From an uncultured Halomonas sp. (GTDB lineage Bacteria > Pseudomonadota > Gammaproteobacteria > Pseudomonadales > Halomonadaceae): 64,000 nt of DNA. Shown in pieces: positions 1-7,792 of this stretch. The translations under genes and the position numbers were made by a program. Each line of letters starts with the position of its first letter. The stretch's first letter is position 1. Where the stretch lies: NCBI RefSeq assembly GCF_947500835.1, contig NZ_CANMTQ010000004.1, positions 124,001 to 188,000 on the forward strand, in the 5' to 3' direction. The notes under the pieces were generated by a model. The model made no database searches. It was not told the origin of the DNA and saw only the letters and a program-made list of their open reading frames with translations.

Positions 1-1
1 C

Positions 2-685
2 CTGGCCCAGTACACCCACGAGGAAGGCGGCTGGGGCTGGCAAGGCAACTGGACCGTCTTCTACTGGGCCTGGACCGTGACCTGGTCGCCCTTCATCGGC
101 ATCTTCGTCGCCCGCATCTCCCGAGGGCGTACCATCCGCGAATTCGTTCTCGGCGTGCTCTTTGCGCCTTCGATCTTCACCCTGATCTGGTTCTCGATCT
201 TTGGCTGGTCGGCAATGGAGATCGACGGCATTGGCGCGGAGGCCCGGGCCGCGCTTGGTGATCAGGCCGGTGCGCTTTCAGCGGCGGTGGCTGACAGCGT
301 GCCCCTGGCAATGTTCGCCTTCTTCGAGCACTTCCCCTTCGCCACCATCATCAAGGGGCTGGCGGTCATCATCGTGGCGATTTTCTTTGCCACCTCCTCG
401 GACTCGGCCTCCCTGGTGGTGGACATGCTATGTACCGGCACGCCGGAGCCCGGCCCAGTGCATCAACGCCTGTTCTGGGGGATTTCCGAAGGGGTGCTGG
501 CGGCAATGCTGATCGTGCTCGCCGGCGAAACCGGCCTGCTCGCCTTGCAGCAGGTGATCACGGTCATCGGTCTGCCGATCTTCATCCTGGCATTCGTCAT
601 GATGATCGCGCTGTTTCGCGGCTTGCAAAGCGAGCATATCAACAAGGTCACCGTGGGGGAGCCGCCCAGGGTAGAGGATTTGTAG
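2..685 (+). CDS. BCCT family transporter, C-terminal part (5' end outside window)
   Basis: This is a sodium- or proton-coupled carrier of the betaine/choline/carnitine family, an inner-membrane importer of quaternary-ammonium or similar solutes. The frame is open to the left edge, so about 227 C-terminal residues are seen. The family signature is clear: a WTVFYWAW stretch followed by WSPFIGIFVARISRGRTIREF-like sequence, then several hydrophobic helices and an SSDSASLVVD segment. The stop at 683-685 follows a short polar tail, so there is no long regulatory C-terminus as in BetP. One residue of the usual WAWW motif is Thr (WAWT), at the position of BetP Trp374. It converges on the stress-protein gene. 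Family certain; substrate unknown. Confidence 0.93.
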   Translation: MAQYTHEEGGWGWQGNWTVFYWAWTVTWSPFIGIFVARISRGRTIREFVLGVLFAPSIFTLIWFSIFGWSAMEIDGIGAEARAALGDQAGALSAAVADSVPLAMFAFFEHFPFATIIKGLAVIIVAIFFATSSDSASLVVDMLCTGTPEPGPVHQRLFWGISEGVLAAMLIVLAGETGLLALQQVITVIGLPIFILAFVMMIALFRGLQSEHINKVTVGEPPRVEDL

Positions 686-713
686 CCATCACGTGCCATG
701 CCGTTGCACGGGA

Positions 714-1169
714 TCAGGGCCGCACGATGTATATCGAGCATTTAGCATGGCGCGCGATTCGCTCCGCGCTGGTACCCAGCATGAAAGAGCGCAAGGTAGG
801 GCTATAACCGCTCATGATGATCAACTGAACCTTGTTACGCGACGCCGCTTCGAGAACACGCCGGTAGACGCTGCCCATGGCCACCTGACTCTTTACCGGC
901 ACATCCTCCGGGAGGTAGGCCTTGATGAAGGCCTCCATTTCACGCTCCATCATCTTTTGCATCTTGTGGCTGTAGTCGTCCAGCGCCGGCACATCCTCGC
1001 CGTAGTCGGCGCCGGAAGGCAGCCCCGAACCACTCGAAAGTTTTGGCACCACGGTTATCAGGTGCAAGGTGGTGGCGCGAGAGCGCGCCAGTTCCACGGC
1101 CACCGGCAGCACCGGCTGCCAGGTGCGCTTGTGATTCAGATCGATCGGCACCAGGATATTGCCCGCCAT
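714..1169 (-). CDS. Universal stress protein (UspA family)
   Basis: Single-domain UspA-fold protein of 151 residues, probably a cytoplasmic dimer. It starts MAGNILVPIDLNHK, typical of the first beta strand with its conserved Asp. The ATP-binding end is recognisable as SGYSPTLRSFMLGTSAERI, but the usual G-2x-G-9x-G-S/T spacing is imperfect because Pro replaces the second glycine, so nucleotide binding is uncertain. A GGGAGA ribosome site precedes the ATG. The start overlaps the upstream antiporter stop in a TAATG arrangement, which implies translational coupling. By analogy with TeaD beside the TeaABC ectoine transporter of Halomonas, it may modulate the neighbouring transporter; this is inference. 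Confidence 0.88.
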   Translation of the reverse strand: MAGNILVPIDLNHKRTWQPVLPVAVELARSRATTLHLITVVPKLSSGSGLPSGADYGEDVPALDDYSHKMQKMMEREMEAFIKAYLPEDVPVKSQVAMGSVYRRVLEAASRNKVQLIIMSGYSPTLRSFMLGTSAERIARHAKCSIYIVRP

Positions 1170-3148
1170 TATCTGTCTCCCTCTCGTTCAACCGCTGGTT
1201 CCAAGGTCTCGGACGCGGATACATCATCGACGCGACGACCGAAAAAGCGCAGCGTGGCGAATAGCACGGCAGCGCCGATGGCAAGCACCAGCCACCAGGG
1301 CACGGCAAAGCCTGCCGCGACGAGGCCGAGAATCGCCACGACACCCACCACTACCGCATAGGGAATCTGGGTGCGAACATGATCGATGTGATCGCACTTG
1401 GAGGCCAGGGACGAAAGGATGGTGGTGTCGGAAATCGGTGAGCAGTGATCGCCCCACACCGCCCCCGCCAGAACCGCGGACACGCTCGCATACAGAAGAT
1501 ACAGATGCTCGCCGTCAGCGGTCAGATCGTTGATCTGCATGATCGTCCAGGTCAGCGGCAGCACCAGCGGCATCATGATGCCCATCACGCCCCAGCTCGA
1601 GCCAGTGGCGAAAGCGGTTGCAGCAGAGAGCACAAAGACGAGGGTCGGCAGCGCCGGGGCCGGCAGCGTATCGCCGAGGGTCGACACAAGATAATCCCCT
1701 GTGTGCAGCACGCCGTTGACATCAGACAGCGACCAGGCCAGTAACAGGATGACCATCGCCATGAGCATGGACCGCACCCCCGCATGCCAGGAGTCGATCA
1801 CCTCCCCCAGATTCAGGATGCCCTGAGCAACCGACATCACAGCGGCCACGGTGACCGCCAGCAGCGACGCCCACATCAGGCCAAGAAAGGAATCGCCGTT
1901 GCCGATGATCTCGCGTAGCGATGCATCGGGCCCGGCACTCTCCAAGCCGGTCAGGTAGATACCCACCATCGAGCCGATCACCAGCACCAGGATCGGAACG
2001 ACCGCATTGACCGCCCGCTGCGGTTTGTCGGCCTTGGGTCCGTTCTCATCGCCCTCTTCGGTGGAATCGCCGATGAGAGCGCCTGGTCGGCTCAACTGGC
2101 CCTTGGTGCGGGCGCGGCGCTCCGCCTGCAGCATGGGTCCGAAATCACGCCCGCTGCCGGCCACCATGAATACAAAGGTCACTGCCAGCAGCGGGTAAAA
2201 GCTGTAGCCGATCGAATTGAGAAAGATCGAATAGGCACCTTCCGAGTAGCCCTCGAGTTCGCCGGTCGCATCACCGATCAAACCGACCAGAAAGCCGATC
2301 CAGGTAGTGATGAAGAACACGGTGGCAACCGGCGCAGCGGTAGAATCGACGATGTAGGCCAGTTTCTCGCGAGACACTCGCAGCCGGTCGGTGATCGGGC
2401 GCATCGTATTGCCGACAATAAGGGTGTTGGCGTAATCATCAAAAAACACGGCCAGCCCCATCAGGCCGGTGGACAGCTGCCCTCGCCTTGGCGTACTGGC
2501 AAGCCCGATCACCCAGTTGACGATGCCCCGGGTGCCGCCGTTCTTCGAGATGATGCCGACGAGCCCACCGATCATGAAGGAGAAGAGCAGAATGGCAACA
2601 TGGGACCAATCGGTCAGCACATCCACCATGTACCTGGCCATGGTATCGAGAAAGCCGTACCAGAGACCCGCAAGCGAGCCGTATACCAATGCACCTCCCA
2701 TCCAGAGGCCGAAGAACAGCGCCGGGATCACCTGGCGCGTTGCGAGTGCCAGAAGGATGGCGAGCACCGCCGGCACAAGCGAGGCCCAGCCGGCCAGGGT
2801 ATTCGCCTGGGTCTCTGCGATAAGTTCGTCACCCGGGCCTAGCACTCGCAGCTCTGCCGGGTCGGTGGTGACGATTACCTCTTCGAAGGTCACGTTACCG
2901 TTCATGACCGTACTCGAGTAGCGCTGATCACCGCCCTGCAGAACGACGTCGGCACCGTCGGCGAGACGATCACCGATTCCACTCACCTTTGCCTCGAAGG
3001 GGATGTCGCGTAGAACCACCTCGGGCAGATCGAGCTCGACGGCAGCGTCATCGCCATGAACATGAGCGGGGAAAAGAAGCAGGAGTGAAAGAGCACAGAA
3101 TGCGACCCAGGCCGCTATCGCCATATGCGCCTTATTGAATGCGCTCAT
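1169..3148 (-). CDS. NhaC-like Na+/H+ antiporter family protein with N-terminal extracytoplasmic domain
   Basis: Polytopic inner-membrane carrier of 659 residues. Residues about 9-27 are a signal or first membrane segment, followed by about 80 polar, beta-rich residues that should lie outside the membrane. About eleven hydrophobic segments begin near residue 115. The NhaC-like C-terminal hallmark GDHCSPISDTTILSS is present near residue 570. I chose the ATG at 3148 because AGGAG precedes it and the signal segment follows; the frame stays open upstream to 3289, but that extension is Cys/Arg-rich and unlikely. The stop overlaps the stress-protein start (TAATG). The substrate could be Na+/H+ or an organic acid exchanged for H+, since NhaC relatives vary. 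Confidence 0.85.
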   Translation of the reverse strand: MSAFNKAHMAIAAWVAFCALSLLLLFPAHVHGDDAAVELDLPEVVLRDIPFEAKVSGIGDRLADGADVVLQGGDQRYSSTVMNGNVTFEEVIVTTDPAELRVLGPGDELIAETQANTLAGWASLVPAVLAILLALATRQVIPALFFGLWMGGALVYGSLAGLWYGFLDTMARYMVDVLTDWSHVAILLFSFMIGGLVGIISKNGGTRGIVNWVIGLASTPRRGQLSTGLMGLAVFFDDYANTLIVGNTMRPITDRLRVSREKLAYIVDSTAAPVATVFFITTWIGFLVGLIGDATGELEGYSEGAYSIFLNSIGYSFYPLLAVTFVFMVAGSGRDFGPMLQAERRARTKGQLSRPGALIGDSTEEGDENGPKADKPQRAVNAVVPILVLVIGSMVGIYLTGLESAGPDASLREIIGNGDSFLGLMWASLLAVTVAAVMSVAQGILNLGEVIDSWHAGVRSMLMAMVILLLAWSLSDVNGVLHTGDYLVSTLGDTLPAPALPTLVFVLSAATAFATGSSWGVMGIMMPLVLPLTWTIMQINDLTADGEHLYLLYASVSAVLAGAVWGDHCSPISDTTILSSLASKCDHIDHVRTQIPYAVVVGVVAILGLVAAGFAVPWWLVLAIGAAVLFATLRFFGRRVDDVSASETLEPAVEREGDR

Positions 3149-3331
3149 GAGTCCTCTCCTATCATGACGAACATGCTTTTCGATGATTGAGTTTCGCGAC
3201 ATGTCGCACCTGTTGTTTCTTGCACACGGCTTCCGACACAACTCATGTTCGCAACTATTAGCGCAATATTGTTCGCCGACGAATAACAAGTGTAGGCCAT
3301 AGGCTTGGCAGGCATTTTTATCTGCAGCGAT

Positions 3332-3358
3332 TGTCGATTTACGACCGTGTCGTTCGTC
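3332..3358 (+). promoter_or_regulatory. Candidate ECF42-type promoter of the YCII-VOC-YCII-sigma operon
   Basis: TGTCGA at 3332-3337 is followed, after 17 bases, by CGTC at 3355-3358, about 50 bases upstream of the first operon gene. As I recall, ECF42 sigma factors recognise TGTCGA in the -35 region and CG(A/T)C in the -10 region, so this fits autoregulation by the sigma gene of the same operon. A second CGTC at 3358-3361 gives a 20-base spacer and is less likely. Confidence 0.55.
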
Positions 3359-3408
3359 GTCATCGTGACGCCGGGGTTTAGTCGCCGGCCCGATTCGAGG
3401 ATAACCCC

Positions 3409-3825
3409 ATGCGCTACATGATTATCGTCAAGGCCACTCAGGATTCAGAAGCAGGCGTGATGCCGGGCGAGACGTTGCTCGCCCGCATGGCCGCCTATCA
3501 TGAAGCATTGGCCAAGGCTGGCGTGCTACTCGATGCCACGGGGCTTCAACCCAGCTCCAGCGGCTGGCGGGTGCGTTATGACGGCGACAAGCGCACGTTG
3601 ATCGACGGGCCGTTCACCGAAAGCAAGGAACTGATCGCCGGTTATACGCTCATCCAAGTCAGGAGCCACGAAGAGGCGGCAGAGTGGGTGCGGCGCTTTC
3701 CAAATTCAGCGATTGACGGTGGCGAGTCGGAGATCGAGGTGCGCCGACTGTTCGAACTCGAGGATTTCAGCGAGTCGGAAGCGATCGACCGCTTTCAAAC
3801 GCTGGATAATCGCAACGAGTCGTAG
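3409..3825 (+). CDS. YCII/DGPF-domain protein
   Basis: Small YciI-like protein of 138 residues with the characteristic DGPF motif (LIDGPFTESKELIAGY) and an alternating hydrophobic MRYMIIVKA start. YCII proteins have a ferredoxin-like fold and conserved His/Asp, and are suspected enzymes of unknown reaction. A GAGGAT ribosome site lies 7 bases upstream of the ATG. It is the first gene of a run that ends in an ECF sigma factor; DGPF proteins are the classical genomic partners of ECF42 sigma factors. About 25 residues after the core domain are acidic and of no recognised function. Confidence 0.88.
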   Translation: MRYMIIVKATQDSEAGVMPGETLLARMAAYHEALAKAGVLLDATGLQPSSSGWRVRYDGDKRTLIDGPFTESKELIAGYTLIQVRSHEEAAEWVRRFPNSAIDGGESEIEVRRLFELEDFSESEAIDRFQTLDNRNES

Positions 3826-3875
3826 TCCTGACCCTGCCTCTTGAACTGTTCTTGATTCGATTGAAGGAAATACAA

Positions 3876-4250
3876 ATGGCTAATCCTGTCGTCTGGTTCG
3901 AAATATACGTGGCCGATATGGCGCGGGCGAAACGCTTTTACGAAACTGTGCTTGAACAAACGCTCGAGCGTCTCGACTCCCCCTTCCCCGAGTTTGAGCT
4001 CTGGACGTTTCCCATGGACCAGCAATCGGTCGGTGCCGGTGGCGCGTTGGTAAAGATGGAAGGCATGGCGCCTGGCGGCAACAGCACACTGGTATATTTC
4101 GACTGCGAGGATTGCGCCGTGGAAGCGGCGCGTGTCGTCGAGGCGGGTGGCCGGATACAGCAAGAAAAGTGTTCCATCGGGGAGTATGGACATATTGCCC
4201 TGGTCATCGATACCGAAGGCAACATGATCGGCCTGCATTCGATGCATTGA
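3876..4250 (+). CDS. VOC (glyoxalase/bleomycin-resistance fold) protein
   Basis: A 124-residue vicinal-oxygen-chelate protein. MANPVVWFEIYVADMARAK is the typical opening beta-alpha unit, and the C-terminal half ends in HIALVIDTEGNMIGLHS, the usual metal-ligand strand with Glu and His. I start at 3876, where GAAGGAA lies 6-7 bases upstream, rather than at the open-frame ATG 3852. It sits between two YCII genes in the sigma-factor operon. This YciI/VOC/YciI arrangement is common with ECF42 and suggests handling of a reactive small molecule. Substrate unknown. Confidence 0.86.
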   Translation: MANPVVWFEIYVADMARAKRFYETVLEQTLERLDSPFPEFELWTFPMDQQSVGAGGALVKMEGMAPGGNSTLVYFDCEDCAVEAARVVEAGGRIQQEKCSIGEYGHIALVIDTEGNMIGLHSMH

Positions 4251-4274
4251 TCAATAATCGCTATGGAGAACACC

Positions 4275-4631
4275 ATGGAGTATCTACTGCTGATCGTCGA
4301 AGCGCGCGGGGATCGAGAAACCCGCAGTGAAGATGAAGGCCGGGCGCTTTATGACGAGATGGTGCGCTTCGGCGAAGATCTCGCTGCCCGCGACAAGCTG
4401 TTGGCCAGTCGCTCATTGCGCCCGGACAAGCACGGCGTGCGGCTCCAACAAGGCGGTGCCAAACCGACGCTACTGGACGGCCCCTTCGCCGAATCGAAGG
4501 AAATGATCGGCGGCTTCTTCCTGATCGACTGCGCCGATCGAGAGGAAGCCATTGCGTTCGCGAGACAATGCCCGGCCGCACGTTTCGCCACGATCGAAGT
4601 GCGTGAATGCGCGCCCTGCTATGTGAACTGA
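4275..4631 (+). CDS. YCII/DGPF-domain protein (second copy)
   Basis: Second YciI-like protein of the operon, 118 residues, with LLDGPFAESKEMIGGFFLID matching the DGPF core of the first copy. It ends just before the sigma-factor start, with one base between stop and ATG. The start is taken at 4275 because GGAG lies six bases upstream; an in-frame ATG at 4263 lacks a ribosome site. The C-terminus IEVRECAPCYVN has two cysteines absent from the first copy. The two copies are clearly divergent paralogues, not a recent duplication. Confidence 0.86.
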   Translation: MEYLLLIVEARGDRETRSEDEGRALYDEMVRFGEDLAARDKLLASRSLRPDKHGVRLQQGGAKPTLLDGPFAESKEMIGGFFLIDCADREEAIAFARQCPAARFATIEVRECAPCYVN

Positions 4632-4632
4632 G

Positions 4633-5949
4633 ATGACAGACCAGGAGTTTGGTACGTCTATCGCGGCGATCTGGCGCATCGAGTCGGCCCGGGTCATTGC
4701 CGGCGTCGCTCGATTGAATCGCGATCTGGGCCAAGCAGAGGACTGCGCCCAGGATGCGTTGGTCGCCGCACTTGAGACCTGGCCCAGCACAGGCATCCCG
4801 GACAATCCCGGTGCCTGGCTGATGGCTACAGCCAAGCGCCGCGCCCTCGATCGCCTGCGCCACCAGAGCATGGCCGCACCCAGGCATGTAGAACTCGCCC
4901 GGGAGTTGGATGCCCGCCACGCCTTATCCGAACAGGCCTTGACCGAACGGATTAACGCCTCCCTTGATGGTGACATCGACGATGACATCTTGCGATTGCT
5001 TTTTACCGCCTGCCATCCAGTATTGCCGCCAGATGCGCGGGCCGCTCTGACCCTGAAAGTGGTCGGCGGCCTCACCACCCAGGAGATCGCTCGCGCCTAT
5101 CTCAAGTCTGAACCTACCATCGCGCAGCGCATCGTACGCGCCAAGCGCACCCTGACCGAAGCGCACGTACCTTTCGAGGTGCCCCGCGGCGAAGAACTCG
5201 CACCACGACTCACCTCGGTGCTCCAGGTCATCTACCTGATCTTCAACGAAGGCTATGCTGCTACTGCTGGCGATGACTGGATGCGACCGACGCTGTGTGA
5301 TGAAGCGCTGCGTCTGGGTAGGGTGCTGGCCGAACTCATGCCGAAGGAATCCGAGGTTCATGGCCTGGCGGCACTGATGGAGATACAAGCCTCGCGATTG
5401 CCCGCTCGAGTGGATGCAAACGGTGATCCCATCCTGCTGCCGGACCAGGACCGAAGTCATTGGGATCATCTATTGATCCGCCGTGGCCTGGCCGCGCTCG
5501 CCCGCGCCGAAGCACTGCCCGGTGCGTTTGGTCCCTACACCCTGCAAGCAGCAATTGCCGCCTGCCACGCGCGTGCCGCGACCCTTGAAGATACCGACTG
5601 GCCGCGCATTGCCGCGCTCTACGACGCACTCGCCCAGATCGCGCCCTCGCCGGTGGTGGCACTCAACCGTGCCGTCGCCGTCGGCATGGCCTTCGGCCCG
5701 GCGGCCGGGCTGGAACTTGCCGATGCCCTGCTCAAAGAGCCCGCCCTGATCCACTACCATCTGCTGCCCAGCGTGCGCGGCGACCTGCTCGCCCGACTCG
5801 ACCGCATGCAAGAAGCCCGCGCCGAGTTCGAACGCGCCGCCACCCTCACCCGCAACGCCCGCGAGCGCGCCCTATTGTTGGCGCGAGCTGGGGCATGCAA
5901 TCAGACGGAAATACTGACGGATAATCCATCTATAGAGGAGCAACAATGA
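4633..5949 (+). CDS. RNA polymerase sigma factor, ECF42-type (SigJ-like with long C-terminal extension)
   Basis: A 438-residue extracytoplasmic-function sigma factor. Region 2 lies at about residues 10-75 (QAEDCAQDALVAALETWP; AWLMATAKRRALDRLR) and region 4 at about 105-165 (TLKVVGGLTTQEIARAYL). Some 270 residues of helical, TPR-like extension follow, the hallmark of ECF42, in which the extension replaces a separate anti-sigma factor. No anti-sigma gene is present. The gene follows two YCII genes and a VOC gene and probably controls their operon through the TGTCGA/CGTC promoter at 3332-3358. Its TGA overlaps an ATG (ATGA, 5946-5949) of a decayed DUF1428 gene. Confidence 0.92.
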   Translation: MTDQEFGTSIAAIWRIESARVIAGVARLNRDLGQAEDCAQDALVAALETWPSTGIPDNPGAWLMATAKRRALDRLRHQSMAAPRHVELARELDARHALSEQALTERINASLDGDIDDDILRLLFTACHPVLPPDARAALTLKVVGGLTTQEIARAYLKSEPTIAQRIVRAKRTLTEAHVPFEVPRGEELAPRLTSVLQVIYLIFNEGYAATAGDDWMRPTLCDEALRLGRVLAELMPKESEVHGLAALMEIQASRLPARVDANGDPILLPDQDRSHWDHLLIRRGLAALARAEALPGAFGPYTLQAAIAACHARAATLEDTDWPRIAALYDALAQIAPSPVVALNRAVAVGMAFGPAAGLELADALLKEPALIHYHLLPSVRGDLLARLDRMQEARAEFERAATLTRNARERALLLARAGACNQTEILTDNPSIEEQQ

Positions 5950-6001
5950 TGATCTACGTCGATGGGTTTATGGCGGCTTCGAGATGATCCTGGAAGCCTG
6001 A
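5946..6001 (+). pseudogene. DUF1428 (YbaA-like) gene, internally deleted remnant
   Basis: The ATG at 5946 overlaps the sigma stop and is preceded by AGAGGAG. The first codons read MMIYVDGF, the start of DUF1428 proteins (E. coli YbaA begins MKYVDGF). Only 20 bases on, in another frame, the sequence reads YGGFEMILEA and then TGA at 5999-6001, matching the family C-terminus (YbaA ends IYGGFESIIDE). About 100 codons in between are missing, and the junction is out of frame, so the start frame stops at 5985-5987. This looks like a single internal deletion between short similar sequences around GATGGG. DUF1428 genes often accompany YCII/ECF42 operons. Confidence 0.75.
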
Positions 6002-6060
6002 GCCACACCCCGATCCGGTGGGGCCGGAGCGGGCGTATGATCACTGCGGACGTTGTCGCC

Positions 6061-7638
6061 CTATCCTTCCACAAACCGCCTTACCGCCTCGACGAACGCC
6101 TGAGCGGCAGGCTCGCGTCCCAGCAGCAGATGACCATCGCTTTCCAGGCTCATGAACTGCGCATCGGGGATGGTGGCGGCGATCTCCCAGGCCGAGCCAA
6201 TCGGTATGCGCCGGTCCCCTTTCGAATGAATGACCAGGGTCGGTACACTCACGAGGCCAAGCCGATGACGGACGTCGATATCCCCGAAGGCTGAAAGGAA
6301 GCGTACCGCGTTATCCGGCGAGGTAGTGCGCCGCTGGAAATCATTGAACCAGGCCAACTCTTCAAGAGTAGCGTCAGGCATGAAGGTCGAGGAGAAGATC
6401 TGTCGATAGGCTGGGTTATCCTGTCCCCAGCCGGCTTCCGTCAAGGTCAGAATGGCCTCGCGTTCCTTTAGCATTCGGGGTGAGGCATTGACACGCCATC
6501 CGGCAGCATAGGCGCCGAACAGGATCAAGTGAGAGACCCGTTGCGGATGACGCACCGTGTATTCGATGGAGACCGCAGCCCCTTGAGAGATACCCAGCAG
6601 TGCAAAGCGCTCGAGGCCGAGCGTATCAATCACCGTCTCGAGATCCGTGACGAAGACATCGAATGAAATCTCGCCGACGTCCCAGTCCGATAGTCCATTG
6701 CCGCGTTCATCGTAACGCACCAGTAAGTGCTCGCTGGCGAGCTCACGAAACAGCGGGCTCCAGATCGGTGCGTCCCAGTCGAGTTCCAGATGGGTCAGCC
6801 AGTTAGCGGCCTTGACCAGTGGCGTCCCCTCGCCGACACAGGCATAAGCAATACGCACCCCATCCTTTGCCGTGCAGAAGTGAATCTTCTGATGAGCGAG
6901 CAACTGTCGATGATGGTCGCTATCTGGTTTCGAGACAAGCTGCTCCGGGGTCGGTCTCAGCGGCCATTCGAGTCCGGCGTCGCGAAAGCGCTGCGCCAAT
7001 TTCCGGGACAAGGATTCGGCTTCCTGGTGGAGCGCCAATTGGCGAAGACGAGTCAAGAGACGAGTGGCTGCTTCTCGGTTGAACGGGTCCGCTTCCAGCC
7101 AGGCCCTGGTCCAGGGCAGCGCCTGATCCGGAGTCAAATCAGCATGGGAGGCCAGCCGTTGCAGTACGCACACATGAAGGCGCTGCGCCTCCTGACGCTC
7201 GGCGGTCAGCCAGCGCTGAAAAGCCTCCTGGTTGGGTAGATCCAGACCTTCAAGCAGCGGCTCGCTCAAGCGATCTTTCATTTCACGCAGCGGTACGACC
7301 GCTAGCCCCTCCTGCTTGAGCCCTATTGCCAGATGACGAATATCGATCTCGACCTGGTCGTCCAGGAAGGTCACCCGCTCGCGATCCGCCACCAACCGCT
7401 CGGTTATGGCGTCGTTGACTACCGAACGCAGCTTGCTCAAGGACCAGCGCAAGGCAGCGCGTGGGTCGTCTGGTATGTCCCAGAACATCTCACATAGCCG
7501 ATCACGACGCTGGGGCCGTCCGGTCAAGGCGAGATAGGCCAACAGGGCACGCGTCTTCCTCGACGCCGGCAAAGGCATCGTCACGCCATCCCGGCTTACC
7601 GTCAGCTCTCCCAGGGTTCGAATCGCCAGCTCAGGCAT
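6061..7638 (-). CDS. SARP/BTAD-type winged-helix regulator fused to an alpha/beta hydrolase
   Basis: One polypeptide of about 525 residues. Residues 1-95 form an OmpR-like DNA-binding domain of the SARP kind (SRKTRALLAYLAL; RAALRWSLSKLR). Residues about 100-240 are a bacterial transcriptional activation (BTAD) helical domain. From about 255 there is an alpha/beta hydrolase with nucleophile elbow GISQGA near 349, acid in HSKGDRRIP and catalytic His in SDGHLLLG near 501. This suggests a one-component regulator sensing or cleaving a small ester-like ligand; that role is inference. It is divergent from the methyltransferase gene. The start is uncertain: the frame has an ATG at 7665 and a GTG at 7668, but MPELAIRTLGEL fits family starts best. 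Confidence 0.85.
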   Translation of the reverse strand: MPELAIRTLGELTVSRDGVTMPLPASRKTRALLAYLALTGRPQRRDRLCEMFWDIPDDPRAALRWSLSKLRSVVNDAITERLVADRERVTFLDDQVEIDIRHLAIGLKQEGLAVVPLREMKDRLSEPLLEGLDLPNQEAFQRWLTAERQEAQRLHVCVLQRLASHADLTPDQALPWTRAWLEADPFNREAATRLLTRLRQLALHQEAESLSRKLAQRFRDAGLEWPLRPTPEQLVSKPDSDHHRQLLAHQKIHFCTAKDGVRIAYACVGEGTPLVKAANWLTHLELDWDAPIWSPLFRELASEHLLVRYDERGNGLSDWDVGEISFDVFVTDLETVIDTLGLERFALLGISQGAAVSIEYTVRHPQRVSHLILFGAYAAGWRVNASPRMLKEREAILTLTEAGWGQDNPAYRQIFSSTFMPDATLEELAWFNDFQRRTTSPDNAVRFLSAFGDIDVRHRLGLVSVPTLVIHSKGDRRIPIGSAWEIAATIPDAQFMSLESDGHLLLGREPAAQAFVEAVRRFVEG

Positions 7639-7696
7639 CGTTGTGCGCCCACAAAGTGGCCTCATCACCTACAGTTTCAACGGCTTTTGGCAAAAA

Positions 7697-7742
7697 TTCC
7701 ACGCTGGTTACAACGTTGGGTACCACGACAGGCACATAAATT
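7697..7742 (+). promoter_or_regulatory. Triple heptamer repeat (12-bp pitch) plus -10 element, upstream of the methyltransferase gene
   Basis: Three direct heptamers lie at exact 12-bp steps: TTCCACG (7697-7703), TACAACG (7709-7715), TACCACG (7721-7727). After nine bases comes TAAATT (7737-7742), a plausible -10. SARP regulators are known to bind direct heptamers, usually at 11-bp pitch, close upstream of the -10. The adjacent divergent gene encodes a SARP/BTAD protein, and the same architecture recurs at 10801-10846. Binding is inferred, not shown. Confidence 0.55.
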
Positions 7743-7792
7743 TCATGTTGTAAGGCTCGGCACAGGGCCGTGGCCAAAAGAGGTACACCACC

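Noticed and set aside
3149..3289. N-terminal extension of the antiporter up to 3289
   Set aside because: Cys/Arg/His-rich sequence before a clear signal segment; the ribosome site favours 3148.
5990..6060. CACCCC/GTGGGG as a terminator of the sigma operon
   Set aside because: Only about four good pairs and no T-run.
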